A DNA stretch of 64,000 nucleotides from the NCBI RefSeq assembly GCF_001431425.1, contig NZ_LDJG01000011.1, positions 1 through 64,000 of the forward strand, written 5' to 3'. The stretch is from Stenotrophomonas nitritireducens (lineage in GTDB: Bacteria > Pseudomonadota > Gammaproteobacteria > Xanthomonadales > Xanthomonadaceae). Positions 19,489 through 32,049 of the stretch are shown here, one piece after another (the stretch's first letter is position 1; every line of letters starts with the position of its first letter). The translations under genes and the position numbers were made by a program. The notes under the pieces were generated by a model. It was not told the DNA's origin and made no database searches. It saw nothing but the letters and a program-made list of their open reading frames with translations.

Positions 19489-20010
19489 TTATGCCGGCCC
19501 CTGCGGACCCACCGCGTAGTCGATGCCGACGATGGCGAAGGCCTGCCGTCCGCCCGGCAGTTCCACCTCGAATTCGTCGTCGATGCGCTTTTTCAGCAGG
19601 GCGCGGGCCAGCGGCGAATCGATGCTGATCCAGCCGGCCGTCGCGTCGGTCTCGTCCGGGCCGACGATGCGGTAGACGTGGGTCTGGCCGGACTGCACGT
19701 TCTCCAGCTCCACCGTCGCACCGAAGAACACCGCTTCCGGGTCGCTGGGGCGCGTGTCCACCACCCGCAGCGCTTCCAGGCGCTTGCTCAGGTAGCGCAC
19801 GCGCCGGTCGATCTCGCCCAGTTGCTTCTTGCGGTAGGTGTACTCGGCGTTTTCCGAACGGTCGCCCTCGGCCGCGGCCGCGGCCAGCGCCTTGACCACC
19901 TCTGGCCGGCGCTGCCGCCACAGTTCGTCCAGTTCGGCCTTCAGCCGCGCATGGCCCTGCGCGGTGATCAGGGCGGTGCTTTTTTCCGCGGGGGGGCGCC
20001 AGCGCGACAT
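19489..20010 (-). CDS. greB: Transcription elongation factor GreB
   Basis: 173 aa. The N-terminal antiparallel coiled coil ([17 protein letters not shown] to LSKRLEAL) has the acidic, catalytic tip in [16 protein letters not shown]. The C-terminal FKBP-like domain includes [11 protein letters not shown] and [15 protein letters not shown]. Gre factors rescue backtracked RNA polymerase by stimulating transcript cleavage. The length and the [12 protein letters not shown] segment favour GreB over GreA. Its start lies 4 bp after the stop of the HerA-like gene, so the two probably form an operon. Confidence 0.93.
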   Translation of the reverse strand: MSRWRPPAEKSTALITAQGHARLKAELDELWRQRRPEVVKALAAAAAEGDRSENAEYTYRKKQLGEIDRRVRYLSKRLEALRVVDTRPSDPEAVFFGATVELENVQSGQTHVYRIVGPDETDATAGWISIDSPLARALLKKRIDDEFEVELPGGRQAFAIVGIDYAVGPQGPA

Positions 20011-20014
20011 GCGT

Positions 20015-21577
20015 TCAGCGCTTGCCGCCGAAGATGCCGCCGAGGATGCCGCGCACGATCTGGTTGCCGATCTGGCCGCCGTACTTCTTGCCGGTCTTGC
20101 CCATCACCGATTCGCCGATCGAGCTGCCGACGCTGCGTCCGATCGAGCCGCCGACATTGCGCGTGGTCTGCTTGGCCACCGATTCGACCATGCCCTGTTT
20201 GCGTCCGCTGCCGAACAGGAGCTCGCTGATCTTCTGGCCGATTCCGCCCTGTCCAGCGCCCTGCGCGGCCGGTGCCTGCGCCTGCTCGGCGGCCTGCTGG
20301 GCGCGGGCGGCGAGGATCTCGGCGGCCGATTCGCGGTTGATGGCGGTGTCATAGCGGCTGCCGACCGGGCTGCCGGCGCGTACCTGCATGCGTTCGGACT
20401 CGCTGATCGAGCCCATGCGGCAACGCGGCGGCGCCACCAGCGTCTTCTGCACGGGCGCGGGGATGCCCTTGTCCTGCAGCGTCGAAACCAGCGCCTCGCC
20501 GGTGCCCAGCTGCGACAGCGTGGCCACCACGTCCAGCTTCGGGTTCTGCACGAAAGTCTCCGCGGCCGTCTTCACCGCCTTCTGGTCGCGCGGGGTGAAG
20601 GCGCGCAGCGCATGCTGCACGCGGTTGCCGAGCTGGCCGAGGATGTTGGCCGGCACGTCGTCGGGGAACTGCGAACAGAAGTACACGCCCACGCCCTTGG
20701 AGCGGATCAGCCGCACCACCTGTTCGATGCGCTGCACCAGCGCGGCCGGGGCGTCGTTGAACAGCAGGTGCGCCTCGTCGAAGATGAACACCAGCCTGGG
20801 TTTCTCCAGGTCGCCCACTTCCGGCAGCTTCTCGAACAGCTCGGACAGCAGCCACAGCAGGAAGGTCGAGTACAGGCGCGGCTTGAGGATCAGCTGCGCG
20901 GCGGCGAGGATGCCGATCACGCCGTGGCCATCGTGGTTGACGCGCATGATGTCGGCCAGTTCCAGCGCCGGTTCGCCGAAGAAGTTCTCGCCGCCGTCCT
21001 GCGACAGGCGCAGCAGCGACCGCTGGATGGCGGCGATGCTAGGCGCGCTGACCAGTCCGTATCCGGTGGATACGTCCTTGCGCTCTTCGGCGATCAGGTT
21101 GAGCAGGGCGCGCAGGTCGTCCAGGTCGAGCAGCAGCAGGCCGCGGTCGTCGGCCAGCTTGAACACGATGTCGAGCACGCCGGCCTGGGTGTCGTTGAGC
21201 TCGAGGATGCGCGCCAGCAGGGTCGGCCCCATCTCGCTGACCGTGGTGCGCACCGGATGGCCGAGCTGGCCGTACAGGTCCCAGAAAATCGTGGGGCTGG
21301 CCTGCGCGGTGTAGCCATCGACCCCGATCTCGGCGGCGCGTGCGGCCAGTTTCTCGCTGATGTCGCCGGGTACCGCCAGGCCGGCCACATCACCCTTCAC
21401 GTCGGCCATGAATACCGGCACGCCCAGCCGCGAGAAGCCCTCGGCCAGGGTCATCAGCGTCACCGTCTTGCCGGTGCCGGTGGCGCCGGCCACCAGGCCA
21501 TGGCGGTTGCCGAACTGCGGGAGCAGGGTGACGGCGATGTCGTCGGTGGTGCCTTTGCCGATCAGGATGGGGTCCAT
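20015..21577 (-). CDS. HerA-like/DUF853 (YjgR-type) P-loop ATPase
   Basis: 520 aa. Walker A is GATGTGKT near residue 32 and Walker B is [12 protein letters not shown], with an arginine-rich [17 protein letters not shown] sensor segment. This is the helicase HerA-like family, of which E. coli YjgR is a member; the function is poorly defined. The C-terminal 60 residues are Gly/Ser-rich with repeated [17 protein letters not shown] motifs and end in GGIFGGKR, perhaps a membrane- or nucleic-acid-contacting tail. It is cotranscribed with greB. Confidence 0.9.
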   Translation of the reverse strand: MDPILIGKGTTDDIAVTLLPQFGNRHGLVAGATGTGKTVTLMTLAEGFSRLGVPVFMADVKGDVAGLAVPGDISEKLAARAAEIGVDGYTAQASPTIFWDLYGQLGHPVRTTVSEMGPTLLARILELNDTQAGVLDIVFKLADDRGLLLLDLDDLRALLNLIAEERKDVSTGYGLVSAPSIAAIQRSLLRLSQDGGENFFGEPALELADIMRVNHDGHGVIGILAAAQLILKPRLYSTFLLWLLSELFEKLPEVGDLEKPRLVFIFDEAHLLFNDAPAALVQRIEQVVRLIRSKGVGVYFCSQFPDDVPANILGQLGNRVQHALRAFTPRDQKAVKTAAETFVQNPKLDVVATLSQLGTGEALVSTLQDKGIPAPVQKTLVAPPRCRMGSISESERMQVRAGSPVGSRYDTAINRESAAEILAARAQQAAEQAQAPAAQGAGQGGIGQKISELLFGSGRKQGMVESVAKQTTRNVGGSIGRSVGSSIGESVMGKTGKKYGGQIGNQIVRGILGGIFGGKR

Positions 21578-21692
21578 GGGGGAGCTCTTGGAGGGAGGCG
21601 TGAGGGGATTCTAACGGCCGACTGTATCGCCTCGGCGCGCCGGTTGCCGCCGGACAAGGCCGGCGGCTACCCTGCCAGCCTTTCCGTCCGTA

Positions 21693-23282
21693 ATGCCGCT
21701 GATGCCCGCTTCCGTTCCGACTGTCCGCCGCTGCTCCCTGCTGGTCGCCGCTTCGCTGCTGGTTGCCGTTCCCACCGCCCACGCGCAGCGCGTGTCCGCC
21801 CGCGACAAGGCCAAGGTCGACGCGATCGAGCAGCGCATGGCGACAGCGGAGAAGCGCTACACCGACGCGCTGCTGCTGGTCGCCAACGCCGATCCCAAGG
21901 GCACCGCCGAGGGCAATGCGGCGCTGGAGGACATGGAGGACGTGATCGACGCCTGCATCGGCCAGAAGGGCTGCCAGGTCGGCACCCTGCTGTCCACCTA
22001 CAAGCGGCTGTTGAAGAAGCAGGCCGACGACAGCGCCGGCGATGCCGCCGACGAAGCCGGCGATACGCTGGAGGCCGATCCCGACCATGTCGGCCCGCTG
22101 GTCGCCGATGTGCCGGAAGCCGCGCGCGCGGCGGCGCTGCTCAACGACCACCGCCACGCCTTCGACGAGATGGTCGAATACAACCCGGCGATCCAGGCCG
22201 GCATCCGCCGCTGGTTGACCGACATGCGCCCGGCGCTGCTGACCAGCTATGAGAACTACATGAACCTGCGCGCGGTGATGTGGCCGGAGTGGGAGAAGCG
22301 CGGCCTGCCCGAGGGGCTGCTGTTCGGCATCATGGCCAAGGAGTCCAACGGCCGCGTGCATGCCTCCTCGCGCGCCGGTGCGGCCGGGCTGATGCAGTTC
22401 ATGCCGGCCACCGGCCGCCGCTTCGGCCTCGGCCCGGACGGCACCGGCTTCGACACCCGCTTCGATGCGCGCAGCGCCGCCGAGGCCAGTGCCGCCTACA
22501 TGAACGAGCGGATGGGCCAGCTCAACCGCAATATCGAGCTGGCGCTGGCCGCCTACAACGGCGGCGAGGGCAGGGCGCAGCGGGTGTTCAACCAGGGCGG
22601 CGGACAGAGCTTCTGGACCGATTCGATCTACAACCAGTTCCCCGGCGAGACCAAGGACTACGTGCCGATGGTGATCGCCGCGGCCTGGATCTTCCTGCAC
22701 CCGCAGCAGTACGGCGTGGAGTTCCCGAAGGTCAACGCGCAGCCGGCCACGATCCGCCTGGCCAGGTCCACCACGATCTACGAACTGACCATCTGCCTGG
22801 GCAGCGCCGGCACCCGCGACGGCTACATGCGCGTGCTGCGCAACCTCAATCCGCGTTACGAGGCCGATGGCTGGATTCCGGCCGGCACTACCATCAATGC
22901 CACCACCCGCATCGCCGGGCTGTACAACCGCCAATGCGTGAGCGGGCCGCGCGCGGACCTGGCCAGGGCGCTGATCACCGCCGACCTGAATGCCGCGATC
23001 AAGCGGCCGCAGGCCGCGGCCTACACCGGCAACGTGGCGGTGGGCGATGTGCAGTCGATGCAGTCGGGCCAGCCTGCCGCCGCGGCGCCGACCGCGCCGG
23101 CGCGCCCGGCGCCCCGTCCGGCCGCACGCAGCTACAAGGTCGCCAAGGGCGACACGCTCGGCCGCATCGCCACGCGCTTCCAGTGCGACGTGCCGGCCCT
23201 GGCACGTGCCAACGGACTGCGCGCGCCGGCCTATGCGATCAAGCCGGGGCAGGCGTTGAAGCTGGAAGGCTGTTCGCGCTGA
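21693..23282 (+). CDS. Lytic transglycosylase with SLT and LysM domains
   Basis: 529 aa with a signal peptide (RRCSLLVAASLLVAVPTAHAQ). An N-terminal helical region of about 180 residues precedes the SLT domain, whose catalytic Glu217 lies in IMAKESNGR, followed by GAAGLMQFMPATG and LALAAYNGG. After a Pro/Ala linker (about 450-480) a single LysM peptidoglycan-binding module runs to the end (SYKVAKGDTLGRIATRF). The architecture resembles MltD: it cleaves glycan strands to leave 1,6-anhydro-muramyl ends in the periplasm. Unlike MltD it has one LysM and no lipobox. Confidence 0.92.
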   Translation: MPLMPASVPTVRRCSLLVAASLLVAVPTAHAQRVSARDKAKVDAIEQRMATAEKRYTDALLLVANADPKGTAEGNAALEDMEDVIDACIGQKGCQVGTLLSTYKRLLKKQADDSAGDAADEAGDTLEADPDHVGPLVADVPEAARAAALLNDHRHAFDEMVEYNPAIQAGIRRWLTDMRPALLTSYENYMNLRAVMWPEWEKRGLPEGLLFGIMAKESNGRVHASSRAGAAGLMQFMPATGRRFGLGPDGTGFDTRFDARSAAEASAAYMNERMGQLNRNIELALAAYNGGEGRAQRVFNQGGGQSFWTDSIYNQFPGETKDYVPMVIAAAWIFLHPQQYGVEFPKVNAQPATIRLARSTTIYELTICLGSAGTRDGYMRVLRNLNPRYEADGWIPAGTTINATTRIAGLYNRQCVSGPRADLARALITADLNAAIKRPQAAAYTGNVAVGDVQSMQSGQPAAAAPTAPARPAPRPAARSYKVAKGDTLGRIATRFQCDVPALARANGLRAPAYAIKPGQALKLEGCSR

Positions 23283-23585
23283 GGCCGCGGCGCGAGGCGT
23301 CGGCGGCCGCGTCGCCTATGGCCGGGAGGCATGCGCAGTCCATGCCACTGGTAGGGCGCGCTGGGCGAACCAGGCTCCGGCGTTGGTTCCGGACAACGGC
23401 CGCAGCGCTGGGCGCGCCGCTCCGGCACGCATCCGATCCGGCGCGGCAGCGGCTGGTCGATGCGGAGCGCGAACGGCAACATTGCCTGGCGATGGCCTCG
23501 GCCAATCCGTCGGTATGCTGCAGGCCGGCGCAACGAACCCGGCGCCCGGCGCGTTTTTGCGCTAAAACGGAGGGCCGTTTTTTGC
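23283..23585. other. Intergenic region before pncC
   Basis: About 300 bp without a supported gene. It is GC-rich and contains short repeats of GGGCGCGC. The right end holds a TATGCT sequence (23514-23519) that could be a -10 box without a clear -35 box, and the hairpin at 23564-23581. Confidence 0.4.
23564..23583 (+). promoter_or_regulatory. Hairpin carrying the pncC ribosome-binding site
   Basis: AAAACGG (23564-23570) pairs with CCGTTTT (23575-23581), leaving AGGG in the loop. The GGAGG that best serves as the pncC ribosome-binding site overlaps the left arm and loop. The hairpin plus T6 run also resembles a weak terminator. Confidence 0.4.
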
Positions 23586-24095
23586 ATGGGCGCCAGCATG
23601 TCCCCCCCTGTCGACGATCTTGAACTGGAGCGATTGGCCACCCGTCTGGGCGAACGCCTGCGCGTCGCGCGCGACCGTGTCGTCACGGCCGAAAGCTGTA
23701 CCGGCGGCTGGATCGCCAAGGCGATGACCGGCGTTGCCGGCTCTTCGGACTGGTTCGATTGCGGCATGGTGGCCTACAGCTACGAGGCCAAGCAGGCGCT
23801 GCTGGGCGTGCGCCCGCAGACGCTGGAAAGCCAGGGCGCGGTGAGCCGCGAAACGGTGATCGAAATGGTGTCCGGTGCACTGGTGCATTCCGGCGCCAGC
23901 GTCGCCGTCGCCGTCACCGGCATCGCCGGGCCGGGCGGCGGCAGCGCCGACAAGCCGGTCGGTACCGTGTGGATCGGCTGGAAGCGGCGCGGCGGTTACA
24001 CGCATGCCGAACTGTTCCATTTCGACGGCGACCGCGATGCAGTGCGGCGGCAGACCGTGGCGCGCGCGCTTGAGGGGCTGGAGGCCCTGCTGTGA
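23586..24095 (+). CDS. pncC: Nicotinamide-nucleotide amidohydrolase PncC (CinA C-terminal family)
   Basis: 169 aa (165 if it starts at 23598). It is a stand-alone CinA C-terminal domain that deamidates NMN to NaMN in NAD recycling. The motif with the catalytic Ser is TAESCTGGW, and the second conserved block is VTGIAGPGGGSADKPVGTVWIGW. No CinA N-terminal domain is attached. GGAGG lies 12 nt before 23586 and is partly inside a hairpin, so the start is uncertain. The UbiB-like gene follows 37 bp later on the same strand. Confidence 0.9.
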   Translation: MGASMSPPVDDLELERLATRLGERLRVARDRVVTAESCTGGWIAKAMTGVAGSSDWFDCGMVAYSYEAKQALLGVRPQTLESQGAVSRETVIEMVSGALVHSGASVAVAVTGIAGPGGGSADKPVGTVWIGWKRRGGYTHAELFHFDGDRDAVRRQTVARALEGLEALL

Positions 24096-24132
24096 TGTCG
24101 CGGTGCGGCCCGGGATGCGGAGGGTGCAGCTG

Positions 24133-25812
24133 ATGTGGGAAGCCCTGGGTACCGTGCGCGATCTCGGCCGGTTGCAGGAGATCGCTGCGGTCCTGATCCG
24201 CTACGGCTTTGGCGACGTCGTCCGCCGCATCGGCATGGCCGACGTGCTGCAGCGCGCCGGCCGCCTGCTGCACTGGAACGACCCCGGACAGATCCTGAAA
24301 ATGTCGGCGCCGGTGCGGGTGCGGCGCGCGATGGAAGACCTCGGCCCGACCTTCGTCAAGCTGGGGCAGGTACTGGCCACGCGCGTGGACCTGTTTCCGC
24401 CGGAATGGATCGCCGAGTTCAGCGAGCTGCAGAACGCGGTGCCGGCGTTGCCGTACGAACAGGTGCGCGGGCAGCTCGAGGCCGACCTGGGCGAGCCCCC
24501 GGAACAGGCTTTCGCCCGGCTGGAAGAGCGGCCGATGGCGGCCGCTTCGCTGGCGCAGGCGCACCGTGCCTGGCTGCACGACGGCACGTCGGTGGTGCTG
24601 AAGGTCCGCCGCCCAGGTATCCGCGACGTGGTCGAGGCCGACCTGCGCCTGCTGGCGCGCCTGGCCGAGATCATCGAGGCGCGCCTGCCGGACCTGCGCC
24701 GCTACCGGCCCTCGGAAGTGGTGCAGCAGTTCACCCAGTCGCTGCGCCGCGAACTGGATTTCGCCGCCGAGTGCCGCAACGCCGAGCGCATCGCCGGCAA
24801 CTTCGCCGGTCATGCGGAGGTGCTGATCCCGCGCGTGCACTGGCAATGGACCTGCGAGAGCCTCAACGTGCAGGACTTCGTCGACGGCATCCCCGGGCGC
24901 GACCTGGACGCCGTCGATGCGGCCGGCCTGGACCGCGTGGCGCTGGCGCATACCGGCGCGGCGATCATCCTGAAGATGGTGCTCGACGACGGCTGTTTCC
25001 ACGCCGACCCGCACCCGGGCAACATCTTCTACATGCGCGATGGCCGCATCGGCATCATCGATTTCGGCATGGTCGGGCGGCTGTCCGAGCAGCGCCGGTT
25101 CCAGGTCGCGCGGCTGCTGCACGGGCTGGTGTCGCAGGATCCGGAAGCGGTGACCGACGTGCTGCTGGAATGGGCCGGCGGCGTGGAGGTGGACGAATCG
25201 CGCCTGCAGCACGACCTGGGCAGTTTCGTCGACCAGTACCGCGGCGTGCCGCTCAAGGACCTGCGCGTGGGCCTGATGCTGGGCGACGTGACCGCGCTGC
25301 TGCGGCAGTACGGCCTGACCCTGCCGGCCGACCTGGCGCTGATGATCAAGACCTTCCTGACCCTGGAGGGCATGGGGCGGCAGCTGGATCCGGATTTCGA
25401 CATGGCCGGCGCCGCGCGTCCGTTCCTGGAACGGATCATGCGCCGCCGGTATGCGCCGCGGGCCGTGCTGCGGCGCGGCCGCCGCAGTCTGCTCGGTGCG
25501 CTCGATCTGGCCGGAGATCTGCCGCGCGACCTGCGCCGGCTGCTGCAGGCGGCCCGCCGCGGGCGCATGCAGCTGATGGTGGATACCCCCGCGCTGAAAG
25601 GCTTCGGCGACCAGGTCAACCGGGCCGCCAACCGGCTCACCGTCGGCATCGTCACCGCCGCCCTGATCATCGGCTCGTCCATCGTCATGAACAGCATCGG
25701 CAGCGGCACCAACCGCTGGCTGCTGGCGCTGGGTGTGGCCGGCTTCCTCGGCGCCGGGCTGTGCGGGGTATGGATCCTGTTCTCGATCTGGCGCAGCGGG
25801 AAGCGGTCATGA
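24133..25812 (+). CDS. ABC1/UbiB (AarF)-family atypical kinase
   Basis: 559 aa from ATG 24133, with GGAGG 9 nt upstream. The family-specific KxGQ motif is FVKLGQVLATR, an Ala-rich loop MAAASLAQAH replaces the usual Gly-rich loop, the catalytic motif is DPHPGN and the metal-binding motif is IDFGM. Two C-terminal transmembrane helices (VTAALIIGSSIVM and LLALGVAGFLGAGLCGVWILF) anchor it in the inner membrane. UbiB homologues support ubiquinone synthesis, probably by handling lipid intermediates with their ATPase activity. No ubi genes are adjacent, so whether it is the main UbiB or a paralogue is open. Confidence 0.9.
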   Translation: MWEALGTVRDLGRLQEIAAVLIRYGFGDVVRRIGMADVLQRAGRLLHWNDPGQILKMSAPVRVRRAMEDLGPTFVKLGQVLATRVDLFPPEWIAEFSELQNAVPALPYEQVRGQLEADLGEPPEQAFARLEERPMAAASLAQAHRAWLHDGTSVVLKVRRPGIRDVVEADLRLLARLAEIIEARLPDLRRYRPSEVVQQFTQSLRRELDFAAECRNAERIAGNFAGHAEVLIPRVHWQWTCESLNVQDFVDGIPGRDLDAVDAAGLDRVALAHTGAAIILKMVLDDGCFHADPHPGNIFYMRDGRIGIIDFGMVGRLSEQRRFQVARLLHGLVSQDPEAVTDVLLEWAGGVEVDESRLQHDLGSFVDQYRGVPLKDLRVGLMLGDVTALLRQYGLTLPADLALMIKTFLTLEGMGRQLDPDFDMAGAARPFLERIMRRRYAPRAVLRRGRRSLLGALDLAGDLPRDLRRLLQAARRGRMQLMVDTPALKGFGDQVNRAANRLTVGIVTAALIIGSSIVMNSIGSGTNRWLLALGVAGFLGAGLCGVWILFSIWRSGKRS

Positions 25813-25817
25813 GCCGC

Positions 25818-26048
25818 TCAGCCTTCGCTTCCGGCCGGATATCTGTCGACGCGATACTCGAGCAGTTCCCCCGGCTGGCACTTTAGTTCCCGGCAGATCG
25901 CCTCCAATGTAGCGAAGCGGATACCTTTGACATGGCCCTGCTTGAGCAGGGAAAGATTGGTCTCGCTGATGCCCACGCGCTCCGCCAGTTCCTTTGATTT
26001 CACCTTGCGGCGGGCCAGCATCACGTCGAGATTGACGATGATCGGCAT
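25818..26048 (-). CDS. Small XRE-family regulator (YozG-like)
   Basis: 76 aa starting MPIIVNLDVMLARRKV. It is a single Cro/CI helix-turn-helix (KSKELAERVGISETNLSLLKQGHVKGIRFATLEAICRELKCQPGELLEY) with almost nothing else. Its start overlaps the stop of the DUF2975 gene (TGATG), so the two are coupled. DUF2975 proteins paired with a minimal XRE regulator are a recurring two-gene unit. The perfect palindrome upstream of the pair is its likely operator (inference). Confidence 0.9.
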   Translation of the reverse strand: MPIIVNLDVMLARRKVKSKELAERVGISETNLSLLKQGHVKGIRFATLEAICRELKCQPGELLEYRVDRYPAGSEG

Positions 26049-26599
26049 CAGACGATGCTCTGCGCGTCGTCGGCTGCCTCGGTCGCCAACTGCATCAGGT
26101 GCGCCACGCTGTACAGGCAGAGACAGGCGATGAGGAACAGGTAGCAACCAGCGACACTGATGGAGATGTCGTGTTGTGGCACGTGATTGCCTTCGGCGGC
26201 GATGGCGGCCAGCACGATACTGCCGGCATTGAACAGGGCGAACCCCAGCACCGAATGCGCCAGCCACCGGAAGGCATCAGCTACCGGCCGGCTCAGGGCC
26301 TCATTCGCGTAAAGGCAGCGACCCAGCCGGCGCAGAGCGATCAACGGGGTCAGATAGGCCAGCGTCCACAGCATTCCGGCCGTGCTCAACAGCCATTTGC
26401 CGGTCGTGTTCATGACGACTGCCTGCTTCCATTCGATTCCGGCAATGGTCCATACCGAGGCTTGGGGGGCCCAGTCCGGCAGCCACGACATCATTGTCAA
26501 CATGAACCCCATGGCTGCGACGCAGGTGATGCCCAACGTGCCAAGCGTGACCAGAGTCCGGCCATGGACACGCACTTGGTCTTTCGGGAAGAAAGCCAT
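26048..26599 (-). CDS. DUF2975 membrane protein
   Basis: 183 aa with four predicted transmembrane helices (around residues 15-40, 65-90, 110-135 and 150-170). The helix-4 region ISISVAGCYLFLIACLCLYSVAHLMQLA resembles DUF2975 proteins. AAAGGAA lies upstream of the ATG at suitable spacing. The function of DUF2975 is unknown. It is the first gene of a two-gene unit with the XRE regulator, possibly a membrane-stress or maintenance module. Confidence 0.85.
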   Translation of the reverse strand: MAFFPKDQVRVHGRTLVTLGTLGITCVAAMGFMLTMMSWLPDWAPQASVWTIAGIEWKQAVVMNTTGKWLLSTAGMLWTLAYLTPLIALRRLGRCLYANEALSRPVADAFRWLAHSVLGFALFNAGSIVLAAIAAEGNHVPQHDISISVAGCYLFLIACLCLYSVAHLMQLATEAADDAQSIV

Positions 26600-26612
26600 T
26601 TCATTTCCTTTT

Positions 26613-26641
26613 GATTAATTTATGTAAAACATAAATTAATC
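26613..26641. promoter_or_regulatory. Perfect 13-bp inverted repeat upstream of DUF2975/XRE
   Basis: GATTAATTTATGT (26613-26625) and its exact reverse complement (26629-26641) flank AAA, 14 bp before the DUF2975 start. The site is about 90% AT in a GC-rich genome. Candidate operator for the adjacent XRE regulator, overlapping its own promoter. Confidence 0.6.
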
Positions 26642-26661
26642 AATCCGAAGGTGTCAATCGC

Positions 26662-26691
26662 TTGATTCCTTATGTCAGTTAGTAGTATTAC
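26662..26691 (+). promoter_or_regulatory. Putative lexA promoter
   Basis: TTGATT (26662-26667) and TATTAC (26686-26691) are 18 bp apart. The predicted transcription start would fall at or within a few nt of the lexA ATG at 26700, implying a leaderless or nearly leaderless mRNA; no ribosome-binding site is visible. Confidence 0.45.
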
Positions 26692-26697
26692 TACTAA
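26679..26697. promoter_or_regulatory. LexA operator (SOS box) of lexA
   Basis: A perfect 19-bp palindrome, TTAGTAGTATTACTACTAA, matches the TTAG-N6-TACTA LexA site described for Xanthomonas and Xylella. It overlaps the proposed -10 box and ends 2 nt before the lexA start codon, giving autorepression. Confidence 0.9.
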
Positions 26698-26699
26698 CC

Positions 26700-27347
26700 A
26701 TGAACCTGACCGATACCCAGCAGGCCATCCTCGACCTGATCGCCGAGCGCATCGACAGCGAGGGCGTGCCGCCCTCGCAGACCGAGATCGCCCGTGCCTT
26801 CGGCTTCAAGGGGGTGCGCTCGGCGCAATACCACCTGGATGCGCTGGAAGCGGCCGGCGCCATCGAGCGGGTGCCGGGCCGGGCACGGGGCATCCGCCTC
26901 GTACGCCCGGCCGACGAGGCGGATGCCGCCGCGCTGCCGGCCGCCGCGTTGGCCGAAGAGCAGGTGCTGCGCCTGCCGGTGCTGGGGCGGGTCGCCGCCG
27001 GCCTGCCGATCGGCGCGGACATCGGCTCGGACGACTTCGTGGTGCTGGACAAGGTGTTCTTCTCGCCCGCGCCGGACTACCTGTTGAAGGTGCAGGGCGA
27101 TTCGATGATCGACGAGGGCATCTTCGATGGCGACCTGATCGGCGTGCACCGGACCCGCGACGCGCGTTCCGGGCAGATCGTGGTGGCGCGCATCGACGAC
27201 GAGATCACCGTCAAGTTGCTCAAGGTCGGCAAGGACCGCATCCGCCTGCTGCCGCGCAACCCGGACTACGCGCCCATCGAGGTTCTGCCGGACCAGGATT
27301 TCGCCATCGAAGGGCTGTACTGCGGCCTGCTGAGGCCCAACCGGTGA
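26700..27347 (+). CDS. lexA: LexA repressor
   Basis: 215 aa. The N-terminal winged helix ([19 protein letters not shown] to [15 protein letters not shown]) binds SOS operators. The C-terminal S24 peptidase domain has the Ala100-Gly101 cleavage site, Ser135 (GDSM) and Lys172 (ITVKLLK). The 37-residue Ser-Lys spacing equals that of E. coli LexA. The DNA-contact helix differs from the E. coli type, in line with the non-E. coli operator upstream. RecA filaments stimulate self-cleavage, releasing SOS genes. It is probably autoregulated and has its own terminator before recA. Confidence 0.97.
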   Translation: MNLTDTQQAILDLIAERIDSEGVPPSQTEIARAFGFKGVRSAQYHLDALEAAGAIERVPGRARGIRLVRPADEADAAALPAAALAEEQVLRLPVLGRVAAGLPIGADIGSDDFVVLDKVFFSPAPDYLLKVQGDSMIDEGIFDGDLIGVHRTRDARSGQIVVARIDDEITVKLLKVGKDRIRLLPRNPDYAPIEVLPDQDFAIEGLYCGLLRPNR

Positions 27348-27358
27348 CGGTGTTTTTC

Positions 27359-27380
27359 CCATCGCAGGCGCGATGGTTTT
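27359..27380 (+). terminator. Terminator between lexA and recA
   Basis: The stem CCATCGC/GCGATGG (27359-27365 and 27370-27376) with loop AGGC is followed by TTTT. It should make lexA and recA separate transcription units. Confidence 0.65.
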
Positions 27381-27428
27381 CCTACGGAAGAAGGGCGGTG
27401 GCGTCGCTGCCGGTATCCTTCCCGGCCC

Positions 27429-27434
27429 GATAAT
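27429..27434 (+). promoter_or_regulatory. Putative recA -10 box
   Basis: GATAAT lies 95 bp before the recA ATG. The -35 region is weak, and no TTAG-N6-TACTA site is found between lexA and recA. Confidence 0.35.
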
Positions 27435-27528
27435 CTGGCCGCGTCGCAACCAGTCTCAGCCTATGCGATACGGCCCCGCTACAGTGAACCCCATGACGAA
27501 ATCCAAATCCCCCGCGAGGAACGACCTG

Positions 27529-28563
<1,035 letters not shown>

Positions 28564-28568
28564 TTTTC

Positions 28569-28621
28569 CCGCGGGAACGGGCGGCGCATCGTCAGTGACG
28601 CCGTCCCGTTCCCGCGGTTTT
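28569..28621 (+). terminator. Attenuator-like terminator between recA and recX
   Basis: A 13-bp stem (28569-28581 with 28605-28617), extended by 5 inner pairs (82-86 with 599-603), is followed by TTTT. In E. coli a terminator in the same position lets only a fraction of recA transcripts continue into recX, keeping RecX scarce; the same control is inferred here. Confidence 0.75.
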
Positions 28622-28668
28622 CACCGGTATCGGGCTGGCCCTGCGCCGGCGCAGGGTGATGGCAGGCG

Positions 28669-29160
28669 ATGAACGACAGCGAAGACCGGCCTGGCCGCCG
28701 CAGCCGGCGGCCGCGTGAACAGACGCCGCTGCAGCGTGCTCTGGGGCTGCTGGTAAGGCGCGAGCATTCGCGCAAGGAACTGGGACGCAAGCTCAAGGCC
28801 CGGGGCGTGGATGCGGACGAAGTCGACGCCGCGGTAGCGAAGCTGGCCGAAGAGGGCTGGCAGGACGACACCCGTTTCGCCGAGGCCCTGGTGCGCAACC
28901 GGTCCGGGGGAGGCTATGGTCCCCTGCATATCCGTGCCGAACTCGGCACCCATGGCCTGGACAGCGAGCGGATCGAGGCCGCGATGGCCACCTTCGAAGG
29001 CGACTGGGCGGAACTGGCCCGGGAACTGGTCTGCCGGCGTTTCGGTCCGGAGGGGCCGCAGGATCTGGCGCAGCGGCGCAAGGCCGCGGACATGCTGGCC
29101 CGGCGCGGCTTCGACGGGGGCTGCATCCGCAGCGCCACCCGCTACGATCCTGAGGACTGA
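28669..29160 (+). CDS. recX: Regulatory protein RecX
   Basis: 163 aa, built of three-helix repeats typical of RecX ([21 protein letters not shown], the [21 protein letters not shown] block, and the final repeat ending [12 protein letters not shown]). RecX binds RecA and limits filament growth. The first 20 residues are Arg-rich and probably disordered. It lies 105 bp after recA behind a terminator, in the conserved recA-recX order. Confidence 0.95.
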   Translation: MNDSEDRPGRRSRRPREQTPLQRALGLLVRREHSRKELGRKLKARGVDADEVDAAVAKLAEEGWQDDTRFAEALVRNRSGGGYGPLHIRAELGTHGLDSERIEAAMATFEGDWAELARELVCRRFGPEGPQDLAQRRKAADMLARRGFDGGCIRSATRYDPED

Positions 29161-29258
29161 ATGGACCGGGCCTGATACCCTTTCAGGGTTTCGGCCGTTC
29201 CGGATCCACGAACCGCGTGGGGAGCCGGCTGCCGCCAGCCCGCCTATCGCCAGTCCTC

Positions 29259-31910
<2,652 letters not shown>

Positions 31911-31929
31911 ACGTAGACAACCGCGCGCC

Positions 31930-31959
31930 TTGAAGGCGCCGGCGCCCTGCCATTAACAT
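31930..31959 (+). promoter_or_regulatory. Putative csrA promoter
   Basis: TTGAAG (31930-31935) and TAACAT (31954-31959) are 18 bp apart, 91 bp before the csrA ATG and just beyond the alaS stop. Confidence 0.45.
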
Positions 31960-32049
31960 TGGGGGTCTTTTCCCTTTGTCGTGGGGCGCAGGTACTTGGC
32001 GCGCCAATGCCGGTGGGAAGCCCCCACTGGTTCCATGGAGATTCGCACA

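Noticed and set aside
26672-27433. Alternative reading frame starting before lexA
   Set aside because: It crosses the LexA operator and is out of frame with the conserved lexA domains.
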